Origin: CAYMQB01 sp964392665
GTDB lineage: Bacteria > Hydrothermota > E44-bin80
Reading direction: 5' to 3'
Length of the DNA stretch: 64,000 bases
Assembly: GCA_964392665.1 (NCBI GenBank)
Contig: CAYMQB010000005.1
Location: forward strand, 31,089-95,088
A program made the position numbers and the translations under genes. The notes under the pieces are model-generated. The model did not search any database. It was not told the origin of the DNA and saw nothing but the letters and a program-made list of their open reading frames with translations. Shown in pieces: positions 43,769 to 52,532 of this stretch; the first letter of the stretch is position 1, and each line of letters opens with the position of its first letter.

Positions 43769-44524
43769 TCATAATTTTATCAGATTGTCAAGTGTCTTAA
43801 GCGTTCTATGATTGTGATAGAGAAACCAGTTGGAAAAAAAAGTAAGTATCTCTCTCAATGTTTTCTGTTTCAGAACAGTAGGAACTTTCTTTTTCTTATC
43901 AGATTCGTTTACTATTAAGAAATTATAGACATCTTTTGGCAAAGGGACAACTTCATTGTTGGATTTGCTGCAATTCGAGCAAATTACTCCACCCTTCGGA
44001 TTTGAAAAGTAAATAGGAAATGTTGCTTCCTTGCCACAGGAGGTGCATTTTGCAAGTTCGATTCTAAAACCAAGCAGGATATTTGCTTTTAAGAAAAACC
44101 TTACAAGAATTCCCGGTAGATATTCCTTTTCTTTATGTTCAATCTCCCTGATTGTGAATAGGACATATTGAAAAAGTATTTTAGAAACCTGTTCTTCTGC
44201 AAGAAAGGTAAATAGGAAATCCGCTATAACCGATGTGTAGTTAAATCGTTCAAGGTCGTTATGAATATTCTTGAAAAACTCTATAATTTCCGCCTCTTTT
44301 ATGAGGAACATTTCAGTATTTTCTTTTTTGTATATCACTATTTCTGAGTGAATAAAACTCTGAAGCGCCGCTCCCATTCTGCTCTTTGGGTTTCTGATGC
44401 CTTTTGCAATAAGCGTTATTTTCCCAAAAGTTTCACTGAATACCATTAGAATACGACTGGTCTCACGATAGTCCATTCCTTTGAGCACCAGTGCGTTTGT
44501 CTTTTTTATGTTTTCTAAAAGCAT
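43769..44524 (-). CDS. recO: DNA repair protein RecO
   Basis: RecO with RecR loads RecA at gaps. About 251 residues. OB-fold N-terminus: KTNALVLKGMDYRETSRILMVFSETFGKITLIAKGIRNPKSRMG, a central helical domain, and the C-terminal zinc site CTSCGKEATFPIYFSNPKGGVICSNC. I use ATG 44524 (MLLENIKK); an earlier in-frame start at 44557 would overlap the Nudix gene. No clear SD precedes the ATG. Lies 22 bases after the Nudix stop. Confidence 0.88.
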   Translation of the reverse strand: MLLENIKKTNALVLKGMDYRETSRILMVFSETFGKITLIAKGIRNPKSRMGAALQSFIHSEIVIYKKENTEMFLIKEAEIIEFFKNIHNDLERFNYTSVIADFLFTFLAEEQVSKILFQYVLFTIREIEHKEKEYLPGILVRFFLKANILLGFRIELAKCTSCGKEATFPIYFSNPKGGVICSNCSKSNNEVVPLPKDVYNFLIVNESDKKKKVPTVLKQKTLREILTFFSNWFLYHNHRTLKTLDNLIKL

Positions 44525-44546
44525 AGGATAAAGTAAAAAATGGCAC

Positions 44547-45071
44547 TTAACTGTCAAATAGCTTTTTTATGTAAGTATTAGAGTTGACAAAGTAATCTCT
44601 GATGATTTTTCTATGGCTTTTAAAGGGAATCTGCGGTAAGCTTTTATAAGGAATATACTGGAGCTCATCTGCATCATCACAAGCTTCTGGCTTTCCGCCT
44701 ATTGGTTCAAGAATGTATGCAATTACAATAATGCTTTTATATCTCCAACCTTTCTGCTGGTATACACCAAGCAGGTGGACTATCTTACAATCAAGGTTGG
44801 TTTCTTCTTTGATTTCTCTTAGAACGCATTGCTGCGGGGTTTCGTCAAGTTCCATAAAGCCACTTGGAAGTGCCCAGCTTCCTCTGCAAGGTTCTATGCC
44901 ACGCTTTATGAGAAGGATTTCTTTTTTTTGATTTTGTATAAGTCCTGCAACTACCGGGACAGGATTCTGGTAGACAAATTTATCGCAGGCAGAACAAAAC
45001 AGTTGTTCCCTGTTGTTCTCTTTCTTGACCTCAAGATGGTTGCCACATTCAGGACAGTAGTTTAACTTCAT
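44547..45071 (-). CDS. Nudix hydrolase with zinc ribbon
   Basis: 174 residues. The N-terminal zinc ribbon has Cys pairs YCPECG and FCSACD, then the Nudix box GFMELDETPQQCVLREIKEET (the E-E-x-x-E-E core is present; the usual final E-x-G-x-x positions are partly changed). The N-terminal ribbon plus Nudix is the NudC/NADH-pyrophosphatase-like or ADP-ribose type layout; substrate is not decidable. A weak promoter (TTGACT 45106-45101, CATTCT 45083-45078) puts the start of transcription at or beside ATG 45071 and there is no SD. Confidence 0.85.
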   Translation of the reverse strand: MKLNYCPECGNHLEVKKENNREQLFCSACDKFVYQNPVPVVAGLIQNQKKEILLIKRGIEPCRGSWALPSGFMELDETPQQCVLREIKEETNLDCKIVHLLGVYQQKGWRYKSIIVIAYILEPIGGKPEACDDADELQYIPYKSLPQIPFKSHRKIIRDYFVNSNTYIKKLFDS

Positions 45072-45147
45072 CGAATAAGAATGTCATAAATATAGGATAT
45101 AGTCAAGAAAAAATTCTTTCTCTTATTAAGCCTCTTTCAAATTTCTT

Positions 45148-48100
45148 TTAGAACAAATTTCCTTGGTTTTTCTCTTTAGTAATGAGTTTATGAAGTATTT
45201 TGCTAAGGGTACTTAAATCGAAAGGTTTTGCAGCTACACCACTGAAGCCATATTCTGAGTAGTTGCTCATTATCGGATCGCTCGAATAGCCGCTTGACAC
45301 AACTGCTTTTACATTGGGATCTATCTTGTTCAACTCTTTTATTGCTTCCTTGCCGCCCATTCTACCTGGTATTATCAAGTCCATTATTACAGCATCGAAA
45401 GGTTTGTTCTGCTCAAAAGCGGTGCGGTATTTATCGATTGTTTCTGCACCGTGGAGAGCAAATTCTGCCTCGTAACCAAGGTTCTCAAGCATCATACCCA
45501 CTGCATTTCGGACGATTTCGTCGTCATCCATAACGAGAACTCTACCTTTTCCATGCGGTATTTGGCTATTGTTCTTTTCTTTTTCCTCAAAGGTTTTTCC
45601 AATCGCGGGCAGATAAAATGTGAATGTGGTTCCTACACTAAACTCCGAGATGGCTGTTATATACCCATTATGTTTGTTGATTATTGAATGGCAAATGGAA
45701 AGTCCAAGTCCGCTGCCGTCCTGTTTTGTTGTAAAGTAAGGGTCGAATATTTTGTTTCGGTATTCCTCCGATATGCCAATTCCGAAATCTTCGATAGATA
45801 GTTTAATATATTTACCTTTTTTAAGTGGTAATCTATCTGCATCGGTAACATAGATATTTTTTGCTTTTAAAACAATTACACCGCTTTCAGGTGTTGCCTG
45901 GTCAGCATTGATAACGAGATTTTGAATCACCTGACTGACCTGTCCCTTATCAGCCTCTATATCCCACAGGTTATCAGGTATGAAAAGTTTACACTCGTGT
46001 TTAGAACCTCTCATTGCAAATTCAGCGGAGCCCTTTACCAGTTCCTTCATATTGAAAGATTCCTTTATAGGCATTCCACCTTTTGAAAAAGTTAGGAGTT
46101 GCTTGGTCAAATTGCTTGCACGCGCACAGGCTTTTTCTGTATCTTTAAGCACATCATACGTCTTACTCTGGGGGTCCATTTGCATCTTGACTATGGAGAT
46201 ACCTGCAAGGATACCTGTGAGAATGTTGTTGAAGTCGTGTGCTATTCCTCCCGCAAGGGTTCCCAGTGATTCCAGCTTTTGGATTCTTACAAGTTTTTCT
46301 TCCAATTCCTTCCTTTTGGTAATATCTCTTGCCACACCTTGAAAACCAATAGTCTTTCCATTCCTGATATAGGGTACGAAACTTACTTCTATAATATATT
46401 CTTTTCCGTTCTTGGCTTTTACTTTGTACTCGTCTGGTTCTGCTAAAGCGTCCCCTTTTAAGATTCTTACTATCCTTTTTCTGAAGACTTTCTTGTATTT
46501 TTCGGTCATTATATCCTCGACATTCATCGAAGTGATTTCACTCTCAGAATAACCAAGCCGCTCACATATAGCTTTATTAACAGAAAGAAACTTTGCAGTT
46601 TTACTGGCAACAAATATCCCATCAGGCGTGTTTTCAACCAATGTGCGGTATTTCTCCTCACTTTGTTTAAGGGAGTTCTCAGCTATTTTCAGTTTTGTTA
46701 TGTTAGTTGCCACCTCTACTATACTATCCAATTTTCCTGCTTTTTTGAAGATGGGGTAGCTTTTGACTAACCACATTCTTCCATCCGGTGTTGCTATTTC
46801 GTCTGTCTGCAGCGACAAAGTACTTTTTGTTTTAACAATGGGACAGTTTTCGCAGGGTTTATTGCGTTTATGCCAGACTTCATAACATTTCTTGCCCAAA
46901 ACTTGTTGGATAGGAACCCCGTATATTTGAGCGGTCATTCCATTTGCCCACAGAATATGCATTTCCCTGTCATAACGAACTACTATTTCAGACATATTAT
47001 TTAAAATAGTGGACTTCTCTTCTTCGCTCTTTTCAATTGTTTCTTCATCCATTCTCTTCGCAATGGCAAGTGATAGATTATCTGCAATTGCAGTAAATCG
47101 TTTTATGTCACTTTTTGTGAATGGTTCTTTACGACCAATATCCATAAGTCCGATAGTCTTATTCTCTGAGATGAGTGGGATAATGATGACGGATTTGAGA
47201 TTCAGAACGCGGTATATTTGCGGCACTAATTTTTTTATGAGTTTGTTATTGGTGCATTCTGCCATCAATTTCTTAATGCTTCTTTCATCATTGAGAAGCA
47301 ACGTTTTTCGGTCTTTAATTACTTGTGAGTATATACCTTTCTCCATCAGCGGAATTTTAACTTTAGGAATCTTTACTCCGATGATTTTCTCGATTGTTTT
47401 CCTTAGTGATGGGATGAGGTTTAAATACTGCATAGTAATGTATTTGCCATCTTCGCTCGTAAGATATACTGTTGCTCCGGAGCTTTTGTATATTTGGCTT
47501 GTTTTGATTGACAGTATCTTGAAGATTTCTGAAAGCGTTTTCCCTTCATTTACAGAAACATTGATTGAGTTGAGCAAAGCCAGCTGATTCCTTTGCTTTT
47601 CGAGGTTTTGGTCCAATTGCTTGTGTACTGTAATGTCTCTGGAAATAGAAAGAAGTTGTTTTATCTTGCCTTTTGAATTTTTAACCGGAGAAACGACAAC
47701 GTGCCACCACTTTGGAATACCTTTCGCGGTTGAGCAGAATCCCAAGAATGTGCCAATCTTTCCGCTTTTTGCTTTCTTGATTGCTTCCTGTGCAGCCTTT
47801 CTGTCCATTCCTTTCCAGAATTTTACCCATGACTTGCCCAGATATTTCTCGATATTGTCTATATCCATTAATTTCTGTCCACCTTTGCTCATAAATAGCA
47901 AATTACCGTCAAGGTCGAGGACCTTTATACAATCATAACTGCTCTCAATTATGCTTTTTCTAAATGATTCGCTCTGTTCAATTGCTTTGCGGGCTTCTTT
48001 TGTTGCTTTTTCAAGTTCAATGTTGTGCAAAGCGAAAACAATATCACCCGCAACCTCTTTAAATAATAACTGTTCCTTTTTACTGTTCGCAAGTGCTCTG

Positions 48101-49803
48101 GGTATGGATACGCCCAGAACTCCATATAATTTTCCGGCGTATTTAAGACGCATACTAAACGTTGCCCTGTTTTCGTAAGAGGTTGAAAGCGGACAACCTC
48201 TGCAATCAGACGAAGGTCTCTTTACAATTAATACCCCTGGCTGGGAAAACGATTTATTGCAACAATGGGGTAGTTTACCCTTTTTGAGCCAACGTAGCAT
48301 AGGTTTGAATCCTATCCCGAAACCTGACTCATAAGCATTCTTGAATTTTCCATTATCGTCAAGTATTACAGCCCAGGCACTAAAATATCCACGGGTTTCA
48401 ATCAGAGTCTTACAGATGGTTTTTAGCAGATGACTTTCATCTTTTTCCCTTACAATAATCTGGTTAGTTTTTCTTATTGCATGAAGAACTGTATTAAGAT
48501 GTTTTAGTCTCAGAGAATTCATTTTTCCTTCAGTAATGTCGATTATACTTCCCTGGACCGCTGGTCTTCCATTGTGCGTTACTCTGCTAGCAAACATTTC
48601 AAGCCAGATGAGCTTTTCATCCTTCCTGACACCTCTATACTCATAGCGCGGAGGAACATTTTCCCCTGAAAGCCGCTTCTGCCAGTTTCCCCAGACAAGT
48701 TTCTGGTCATCGGGATGAATGAGATTCGTAATTTTTTTGGGTGGCAGAGATAGAAGCTCTTTGATAGAGTAACCCGAAATTCGAGCAAAGACTCTATTTG
48801 CGTAGACAATCTTGAAGTCCTGCACTATAATTATACCTTGAATGGAACGGTCGGCAAGAGCATGGTAATTTGCTTCAGAATTTTTAAGTGCCAGGGTTGA
48901 TTGAGTTTGCTCTATGGCGATTGAAATCTGGGATGATATAAACTTGAAAAGTTCTAAGTCCTCTTTTGTGTAAGCTTCCGAGTCCTTATAGCTTTGCACT
49001 GCAATAACACCAAAAACTTTCTTGTTGCTTTTAAGTGGTGCCCCCAACCATATTTGTGTGGATTTTCCGATTTCTTTTATTTTTCCTTTTTTGAGCAGTC
49101 CTTTAATTTTTTTCTGGTTCAGGATAACAGCTTTTCCTGATTTCATCACATATTCTGTGAGACCTTTTCTTCTTTTTCTGGGAGATGCAGAAGCTGGGTC
49201 TCTTTCAGGACTGTCTTCGTCAACATAATATGGAAACGTGATTAAATCATTTTCTCTATCATAAAGAGAAATATAGAAATTGTCTGTGTTTAGTAATCTG
49301 CTTAATTCGTTATGAATTATCCGATAGAGTTTTGCAAGGCTGTTGTGCTGGACTGTAGCATTAGTAATCCTATATGTAATATCCTGCAGCAATTGCGTTC
49401 TTTTCTGTTCGGTGATTTCTTCTGCAAAGCCACACAGAGCAATTATCTTACCTTCTGTGCTCCAGATAGGGACCTTTGTTGCTCTGAAAATGCGTTTCTT
49501 ACCATTGACGAGGAGAGTATCTTCACGCGTATCACGACGACCGCTTCCTATTATACTTCTGTCTATTGTTCTCAACTTGCGGACATCCTTTTCTGTAAAA
49601 ATGTCCTTATCTGTCATTCCGACTATCTTGCTCAGAGGTCTTCGGAATCTCACGGAGAAAGCAGTATTTGCAAGAATATAGACACCCTTTAAGTTTTTTA
49701 CAAAAATAATTTGGTCAGATGCGTCTAACGTGCTCTTCAGAATTTCACGAGACTCGAAATCGCTGGCTACTATGCTCTTCTTTACTGTTTTATGTTTTTT
49801 CAA
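45148..49803 (-). CDS. Soluble hybrid histidine kinase with PAS/GAF array
   Basis: A 1551-residue sensor kinase with no membrane helix. Order inferred: PAS (about 25-135), GAF (140-310), PAS (310-435), GAF (445-600, Cys-rich, HCCNK and CRGCP), PAS (610-735), GAF (750-910), PAS (930-1040), PAS (1050-1165), HisKA with AGGIAHDFNNILTGI (phospho-His about 1190), HATPase (QNLVINADQATPES, DFGIGISEEY, GSGLGLSI; 1273-1420) and a receiver domain (VLVMDDDE; phospho-Asp in VIMDLIIPG, conserved Lys in AAKPFD). Start is TTG 49803, preceded by CGGGGG. The PAS4 region has a CENCP pair that could bind a cofactor or metal. No partner output gene is beside it. Confidence 0.92.
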   Translation of the reverse strand: MKKHKTVKKSIVASDFESREILKSTLDASDQIIFVKNLKGVYILANTAFSVRFRRPLSKIVGMTDKDIFTEKDVRKLRTIDRSIIGSGRRDTREDTLLVNGKKRIFRATKVPIWSTEGKIIALCGFAEEITEQKRTQLLQDITYRITNATVQHNSLAKLYRIIHNELSRLLNTDNFYISLYDRENDLITFPYYVDEDSPERDPASASPRKRRKGLTEYVMKSGKAVILNQKKIKGLLKKGKIKEIGKSTQIWLGAPLKSNKKVFGVIAVQSYKDSEAYTKEDLELFKFISSQISIAIEQTQSTLALKNSEANYHALADRSIQGIIIVQDFKIVYANRVFARISGYSIKELLSLPPKKITNLIHPDDQKLVWGNWQKRLSGENVPPRYEYRGVRKDEKLIWLEMFASRVTHNGRPAVQGSIIDITEGKMNSLRLKHLNTVLHAIRKTNQIIVREKDESHLLKTICKTLIETRGYFSAWAVILDDNGKFKNAYESGFGIGFKPMLRWLKKGKLPHCCNKSFSQPGVLIVKRPSSDCRGCPLSTSYENRATFSMRLKYAGKLYGVLGVSIPRALANSKKEQLLFKEVAGDIVFALHNIELEKATKEARKAIEQSESFRKSIIESSYDCIKVLDLDGNLLFMSKGGQKLMDIDNIEKYLGKSWVKFWKGMDRKAAQEAIKKAKSGKIGTFLGFCSTAKGIPKWWHVVVSPVKNSKGKIKQLLSISRDITVHKQLDQNLEKQRNQLALLNSINVSVNEGKTLSEIFKILSIKTSQIYKSSGATVYLTSEDGKYITMQYLNLIPSLRKTIEKIIGVKIPKVKIPLMEKGIYSQVIKDRKTLLLNDERSIKKLMAECTNNKLIKKLVPQIYRVLNLKSVIIIPLISENKTIGLMDIGRKEPFTKSDIKRFTAIADNLSLAIAKRMDEETIEKSEEEKSTILNNMSEIVVRYDREMHILWANGMTAQIYGVPIQQVLGKKCYEVWHKRNKPCENCPIVKTKSTLSLQTDEIATPDGRMWLVKSYPIFKKAGKLDSIVEVATNITKLKIAENSLKQSEEKYRTLVENTPDGIFVASKTAKFLSVNKAICERLGYSESEITSMNVEDIMTEKYKKVFRKRIVRILKGDALAEPDEYKVKAKNGKEYIIEVSFVPYIRNGKTIGFQGVARDITKRKELEEKLVRIQKLESLGTLAGGIAHDFNNILTGILAGISIVKMQMDPQSKTYDVLKDTEKACARASNLTKQLLTFSKGGMPIKESFNMKELVKGSAEFAMRGSKHECKLFIPDNLWDIEADKGQVSQVIQNLVINADQATPESGVIVLKAKNIYVTDADRLPLKKGKYIKLSIEDFGIGISEEYRNKIFDPYFTTKQDGSGLGLSICHSIINKHNGYITAISEFSVGTTFTFYLPAIGKTFEEKEKNNSQIPHGKGRVLVMDDDEIVRNAVGMMLENLGYEAEFALHGAETIDKYRTAFEQNKPFDAVIMDLIIPGRMGGKEAIKELNKIDPNVKAVVSSGYSSDPIMSNYSEYGFSGVAAKPFDLSTLSKILHKLITKEKNQGNLF

Positions 49804-49857
49804 AAAAATACCCCCGGAAAATCACTTGACATGGATATTTCATTTTTTCTACTACTA

Positions 49858-49886
49858 ATTATATCTCTATAATTGGAAATTGTCAA
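49858..49886 (-). promoter_or_regulatory. Hybrid kinase promoter
   Basis: Perfect TTGACA - 17 bp - TATAAT on the minus strand, with expected start near 49851 and a ~48-base leader before the TTG start. Confidence 0.8.
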
Positions 49887-50144
49887 GCGTTTTTTTATAA
49901 TTTGCCAAAGCAGGTCAGACACTGGAAGATGTAATCGCTGGCAGTAAGATTTGTGTCTTTGATAAGGACGGTATCGCCTTTGAATTTTACTAGTAGATAA
50001 TTTCTGTAATGTTTGACAAAATAAGGACTTTCCGAAGTTCCCAAAAAGCTAATATCTTACATTTCAATCTGAGGATTCGAAGTCGTATCAGGTAACAATA
50101 ATATTTTCTTCCCTTCCATAACTTTGCTCATATTATAAAAGTTA

Positions 50145-50173
50145 TTGACTTTCTATGACTATTATTGTATGAA
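50145..50173 (+). promoter_or_regulatory. Promoter of the DUF5683-sugar-binding pair
   Basis: TTGACT (50145-50150), 17 bp, TATGAA (50168-50173). Short leader of about 12 bases with GGAGG before ATG 50192. Confidence 0.65.
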
Positions 50174-50191
50174 TTGTAATATGGAGGAAAA

Positions 50192-50641
50192 ATGAAGAAA
50201 ATAATTGTTTGCTTCTTGTTTTTTTTGAGCGTTATGCCTATTAGAAGCGAAGAAATCAAGAAACATCCCGGTTGGGCTATTATTGCAACTGCAGTTCTTC
50301 CAGGTGGTGGACAGTTTTATGCAGACAACTATGCAAGAGGGTTGTTTTTCTCTGCAGTTCAGATTTCACTTGTATCTATGACTATTTATGAAAAGATGCA
50401 GGAAAGGGATTATTTTGCCCTGTACAATGAGGACAAGGAAGAGGCGACCCGAGAGAGATACAACAAACATAAAAGTAGAGTTAAAAATCTCCTGTGGTGG
50501 GATGCAGGAATATGGTTTTTCGCTTGTGCTGACGCATTCGCCGACGCTCACTTTTACGGATTCAATGAGGATGTGGGTGTATCGGTTGGGATGGGGAAGA
50601 AAACAGGAACAACTCAGGTGGGAGTGGTGTTTGAATTTTAA
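50192..50641 (+). CDS. DUF5683-like membrane protein
   Basis: 149 residues. Signal-like N-terminus (KKIIVCFLFFLSVMPIRS), then HPGWAIIATAVLPGGGQFYADNYARGLFFSAVQISL, which is the DUF5683 hallmark (Pro-Gly-Gly-Gly-Gln-x-Tyr followed by a hydrophobic helix), and a second hydrophobic segment (LLWWDAGIWFFACADAFADAHF). The family is typical of Bacteroidetes and related phyla and has no defined role. Its stop overlaps the start of the sugar-binding lipoprotein gene. Confidence 0.75.
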   Translation: MKKIIVCFLFFLSVMPIRSEEIKKHPGWAIIATAVLPGGGQFYADNYARGLFFSAVQISLVSMTIYEKMQERDYFALYNEDKEEATRERYNKHKSRVKNLLWWDAGIWFFACADAFADAHFYGFNEDVGVSVGMGKKTGTTQVGVVFEF

Positions 50642-51902
50642 AAGTTTCGTAAAAGCTTTTTTTTCTATAGCAATACTTACTATTTTCAGTTGCAAGGAAG
50701 GAGAAAAGCAGAAAACTGTTGTAACTTTCTGGCATGCAATGGGAGGACCTCTTGGTAAGACACTCGATAGCCTTATATTAGAGTTTAACAAAGAGCATTT
50801 TGATATCAGGATCGACCCTGTTAGTATGGGAAACTATCAAGCTCTCAGTCAGAAACTAATGGCGGCAGTTGCTGCGAAGAAACCACCTGTAATTTCCCAG
50901 GTTTTTGAATCCTGGACCGACCAGTTGATTAGAGCATATGCCCTTACGCCACTTGAAGATTTACTGACAGCAGAAGGAAGAATTGAGTTAGAAAACGACC
51001 TATATCCGGTCTTTGTTGAAGATAATACTTATAGTGGAAAGTTGGTAACACTTCCGTTTAACAAGAGTGTTCCAGCATATTTCTATAACAAAACGGTTTT
51101 TTCTGAAGTTGGGATTGAGGGTTTCCCTGAGAGCTGGGATAAATTTGTTGAAATAGGTAAAAAATTAACAAGGGATAAAAATGGAGATGGGATTGCGGAT
51201 ACATATGCAACTGCATTTCCAATGAGCACCTGGATGTTTGAAACTCTACTCTATCAGAATGGCGGGCGATTGCTTTCTGATAAAAATAGGAAATCTGTTT
51301 TCAACAAGATAGAAGGTATTGATGCGTTGAAGTTTCAACTGAGTATCTTGAACAAGTACAAAATAGGGTATTTAACAACCGGATACCAGCATCAGGATGA
51401 CTTCATTGCGGGCAAGGTTGCAGCAATTTCAGGTTCGATTGTTTCGCATTCATTTATTATATCATCGAAGCCAGAGTTTGAAATCGGTATTGCAGCCGTT
51501 CCAAAAGGGCAGAAGAATGCTGTGTTAATTTCCGGAACAAATATTGCGCTTTTCGACGGCGCACTGGATAAACAAAAAAAGGCTGCTGTAGAGTTTATCA
51601 ACTGGTTCCTTTCTCCTGAGATTCAAGCGCAATGGTCTTATGGAACCGGCTATGTTCCTGTGAGAATTTCAAGTCTCCAAAGACCTCTTATGAAGAAGAG
51701 GATGCAGGAATTACCTGGGTTAGAGAGTGTTTTTGCACAGCTCAACTATGCATATACAGAACCCCGAATAGCAGCCTGGCTTGCAGGAAGGCAAATACTT
51801 GGAACGGAGGGCATAGAGCCTGTTTTAAGAGGAGTAAAGACTCCAAAGGAAGCACTGGATTATTGTGCAAAAAAAATTGACAGGATACTTAAGGATGAGT
51901 AG
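50631..51902 (+). CDS. ABC transporter sugar-binding lipoprotein
   Basis: About 423 residues. Lipoprotein signal with Cys 21 (AILTIFSC), then the solute-binding protein family 1 pattern: VVTFWHAMGGPLGKTLDSLILEFNKEH, VSMGNYQALSQKLMAAVAAKKPPVISQV, TLPFNKSVPAYFYNKTVFSEVG, FPESWDKFVEIGKKLTRDKNGDGIADTYA and FEIGIAAVPKG. Likely receptor for a glycerol-phosphate- or oligosaccharide-type importer. Start chosen at TTG 50631, overlapping the previous stop; longer frames upstream run through the other gene. Its permeases are probably those at 8472-10230, with a shared ATPase elsewhere. Confidence 0.88.
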   Translation: MNFKSFVKAFFSIAILTIFSCKEGEKQKTVVTFWHAMGGPLGKTLDSLILEFNKEHFDIRIDPVSMGNYQALSQKLMAAVAAKKPPVISQVFESWTDQLIRAYALTPLEDLLTAEGRIELENDLYPVFVEDNTYSGKLVTLPFNKSVPAYFYNKTVFSEVGIEGFPESWDKFVEIGKKLTRDKNGDGIADTYATAFPMSTWMFETLLYQNGGRLLSDKNRKSVFNKIEGIDALKFQLSILNKYKIGYLTTGYQHQDDFIAGKVAAISGSIVSHSFIISSKPEFEIGIAAVPKGQKNAVLISGTNIALFDGALDKQKKAAVEFINWFLSPEIQAQWSYGTGYVPVRISSLQRPLMKKRMQELPGLESVFAQLNYAYTEPRIAAWLAGRQILGTEGIEPVLRGVKTPKEALDYCAKKIDRILKDE

Positions 51903-51984
51903 AAGAGCAAATTTCCGTGTATTAACCAAGGCAGGAAAGATGTTGAATTGGTTTGATTGGTTAAATTGGTTTTAACCTTGAAAT

Positions 51985-52035
51985 AAATCTTTTCTCTGCG
52001 TGCTCGGTGTCTCTGTGGTGAAATTCTTTAACCGT
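51985..52035. repeat. Dispersed low-complexity repeat
   Basis: CTCTGCGTGCTCGGTGTCTCTGTGGTGAAATTC is a version of the CCACAGAG-type repeat seen (other strand) near 28418-28480. It occupies the gap before the DUF2062 gene; the tandem TTGGTTTGATTGGTTAAATTGGTTT stretch precedes it. Confidence 0.4.
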
Positions 52036-52064
52036 GTAGAAATCGTGGGTGAGAAAGGTGTTTT

Positions 52065-52532
52065 ATGAGATGCATATGGAAATGGTTGAGAAACAGTTTT
52101 CTTAAAATAGCAAGGATTGACAGCACCCCTATTAAGATAGCGGTGGGGATAGGAATTGGTGCTTTTATTGCAATGTTTCCAATCACAGGTTTCCAGTTCT
52201 TAACTGGTGTTTTACTTGCCCTTATTTTTCGCGTTAACAAAGTTGCCGTTGTTGTCACAACACAGGTAGTTTGCAATCCCCTGACCTTACCATTTGTATT
52301 TTTTCTAGATTTTAAAGTAGGGGAGAAGATACTGGGGATGGATTCTTCGCTGAATGTACATTCAATAAGGTTGCTTTTAGGAGAGATGACCTTTAGAAAT
52401 TTCTTCGGTATTCTTGGTAATATAGCGAAACCTCTTTACCTCGGGAGTGCGGTAACTGCCCCTGTTGTGGGTTTAATGGCATTCGCTCTCGGGTATTTGC
52501 TTTTAAAGAGAGAAAGTGGTTATTATGGATAA
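52065..52532 (+). CDS. DUF2062 membrane protein
   Basis: 155 residues. DUF2062 signature: STPIKIAVGIGIGAFIAMFPITGFQFLTGVLLALIFRVNKVAVVVTTQVVCNPLTLPFVFF with the conserved P..G.Q and N-P, then a second hydrophobic half. Often found next to polysaccharide or lipid genes; the biochemical function is unknown. ATG 52065 has GAAAGGTG. It overlaps the rtcB start. Confidence 0.8.
   Translation: MRCIWKWLRNSFLKIARIDSTPIKIAVGIGIGAFIAMFPITGFQFLTGVLLALIFRVNKVAVVVTTQVVCNPLTLPFVFFLDFKVGEKILGMDSSLNVHSIRLLLGEMTFRNFFGILGNIAKPLYLGSAVTAPVVGLMAFALGYLLLKRESGYYG

Larger units (their letters stand above)
49804..50191. other. 388-bp gap with two promoters and a coding-like remnant
   Basis: Holds the kinase promoter (TTGACA 49886-49881, TATAAT 49863-49858 on the minus strand) and the promoter of the 50192 gene (TTGACT 50145-50150, TATGAA 50168-50173, plus strand). 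In between, a start-less 27-codon stretch (about 49906-49994, ending TAG) reads like protein but I cannot identify it. Nothing else seen. Confidence 0.6.

Noticed and set aside
49906..49994. Start-less 27-codon coding-like stretch in the kinase-DUF5683 gap
   Set aside because: Preceded by an in-frame stop, no start codon, and no recognisable homology; too short to call even a pseudogene.
50388..50630. Frame extending the sugar-binding lipoprotein upstream to 50388
   Set aside because: It runs through the middle of the DUF5683 gene and has no signal peptide; the TTG at 50631 gives a clean lipoprotein signal.
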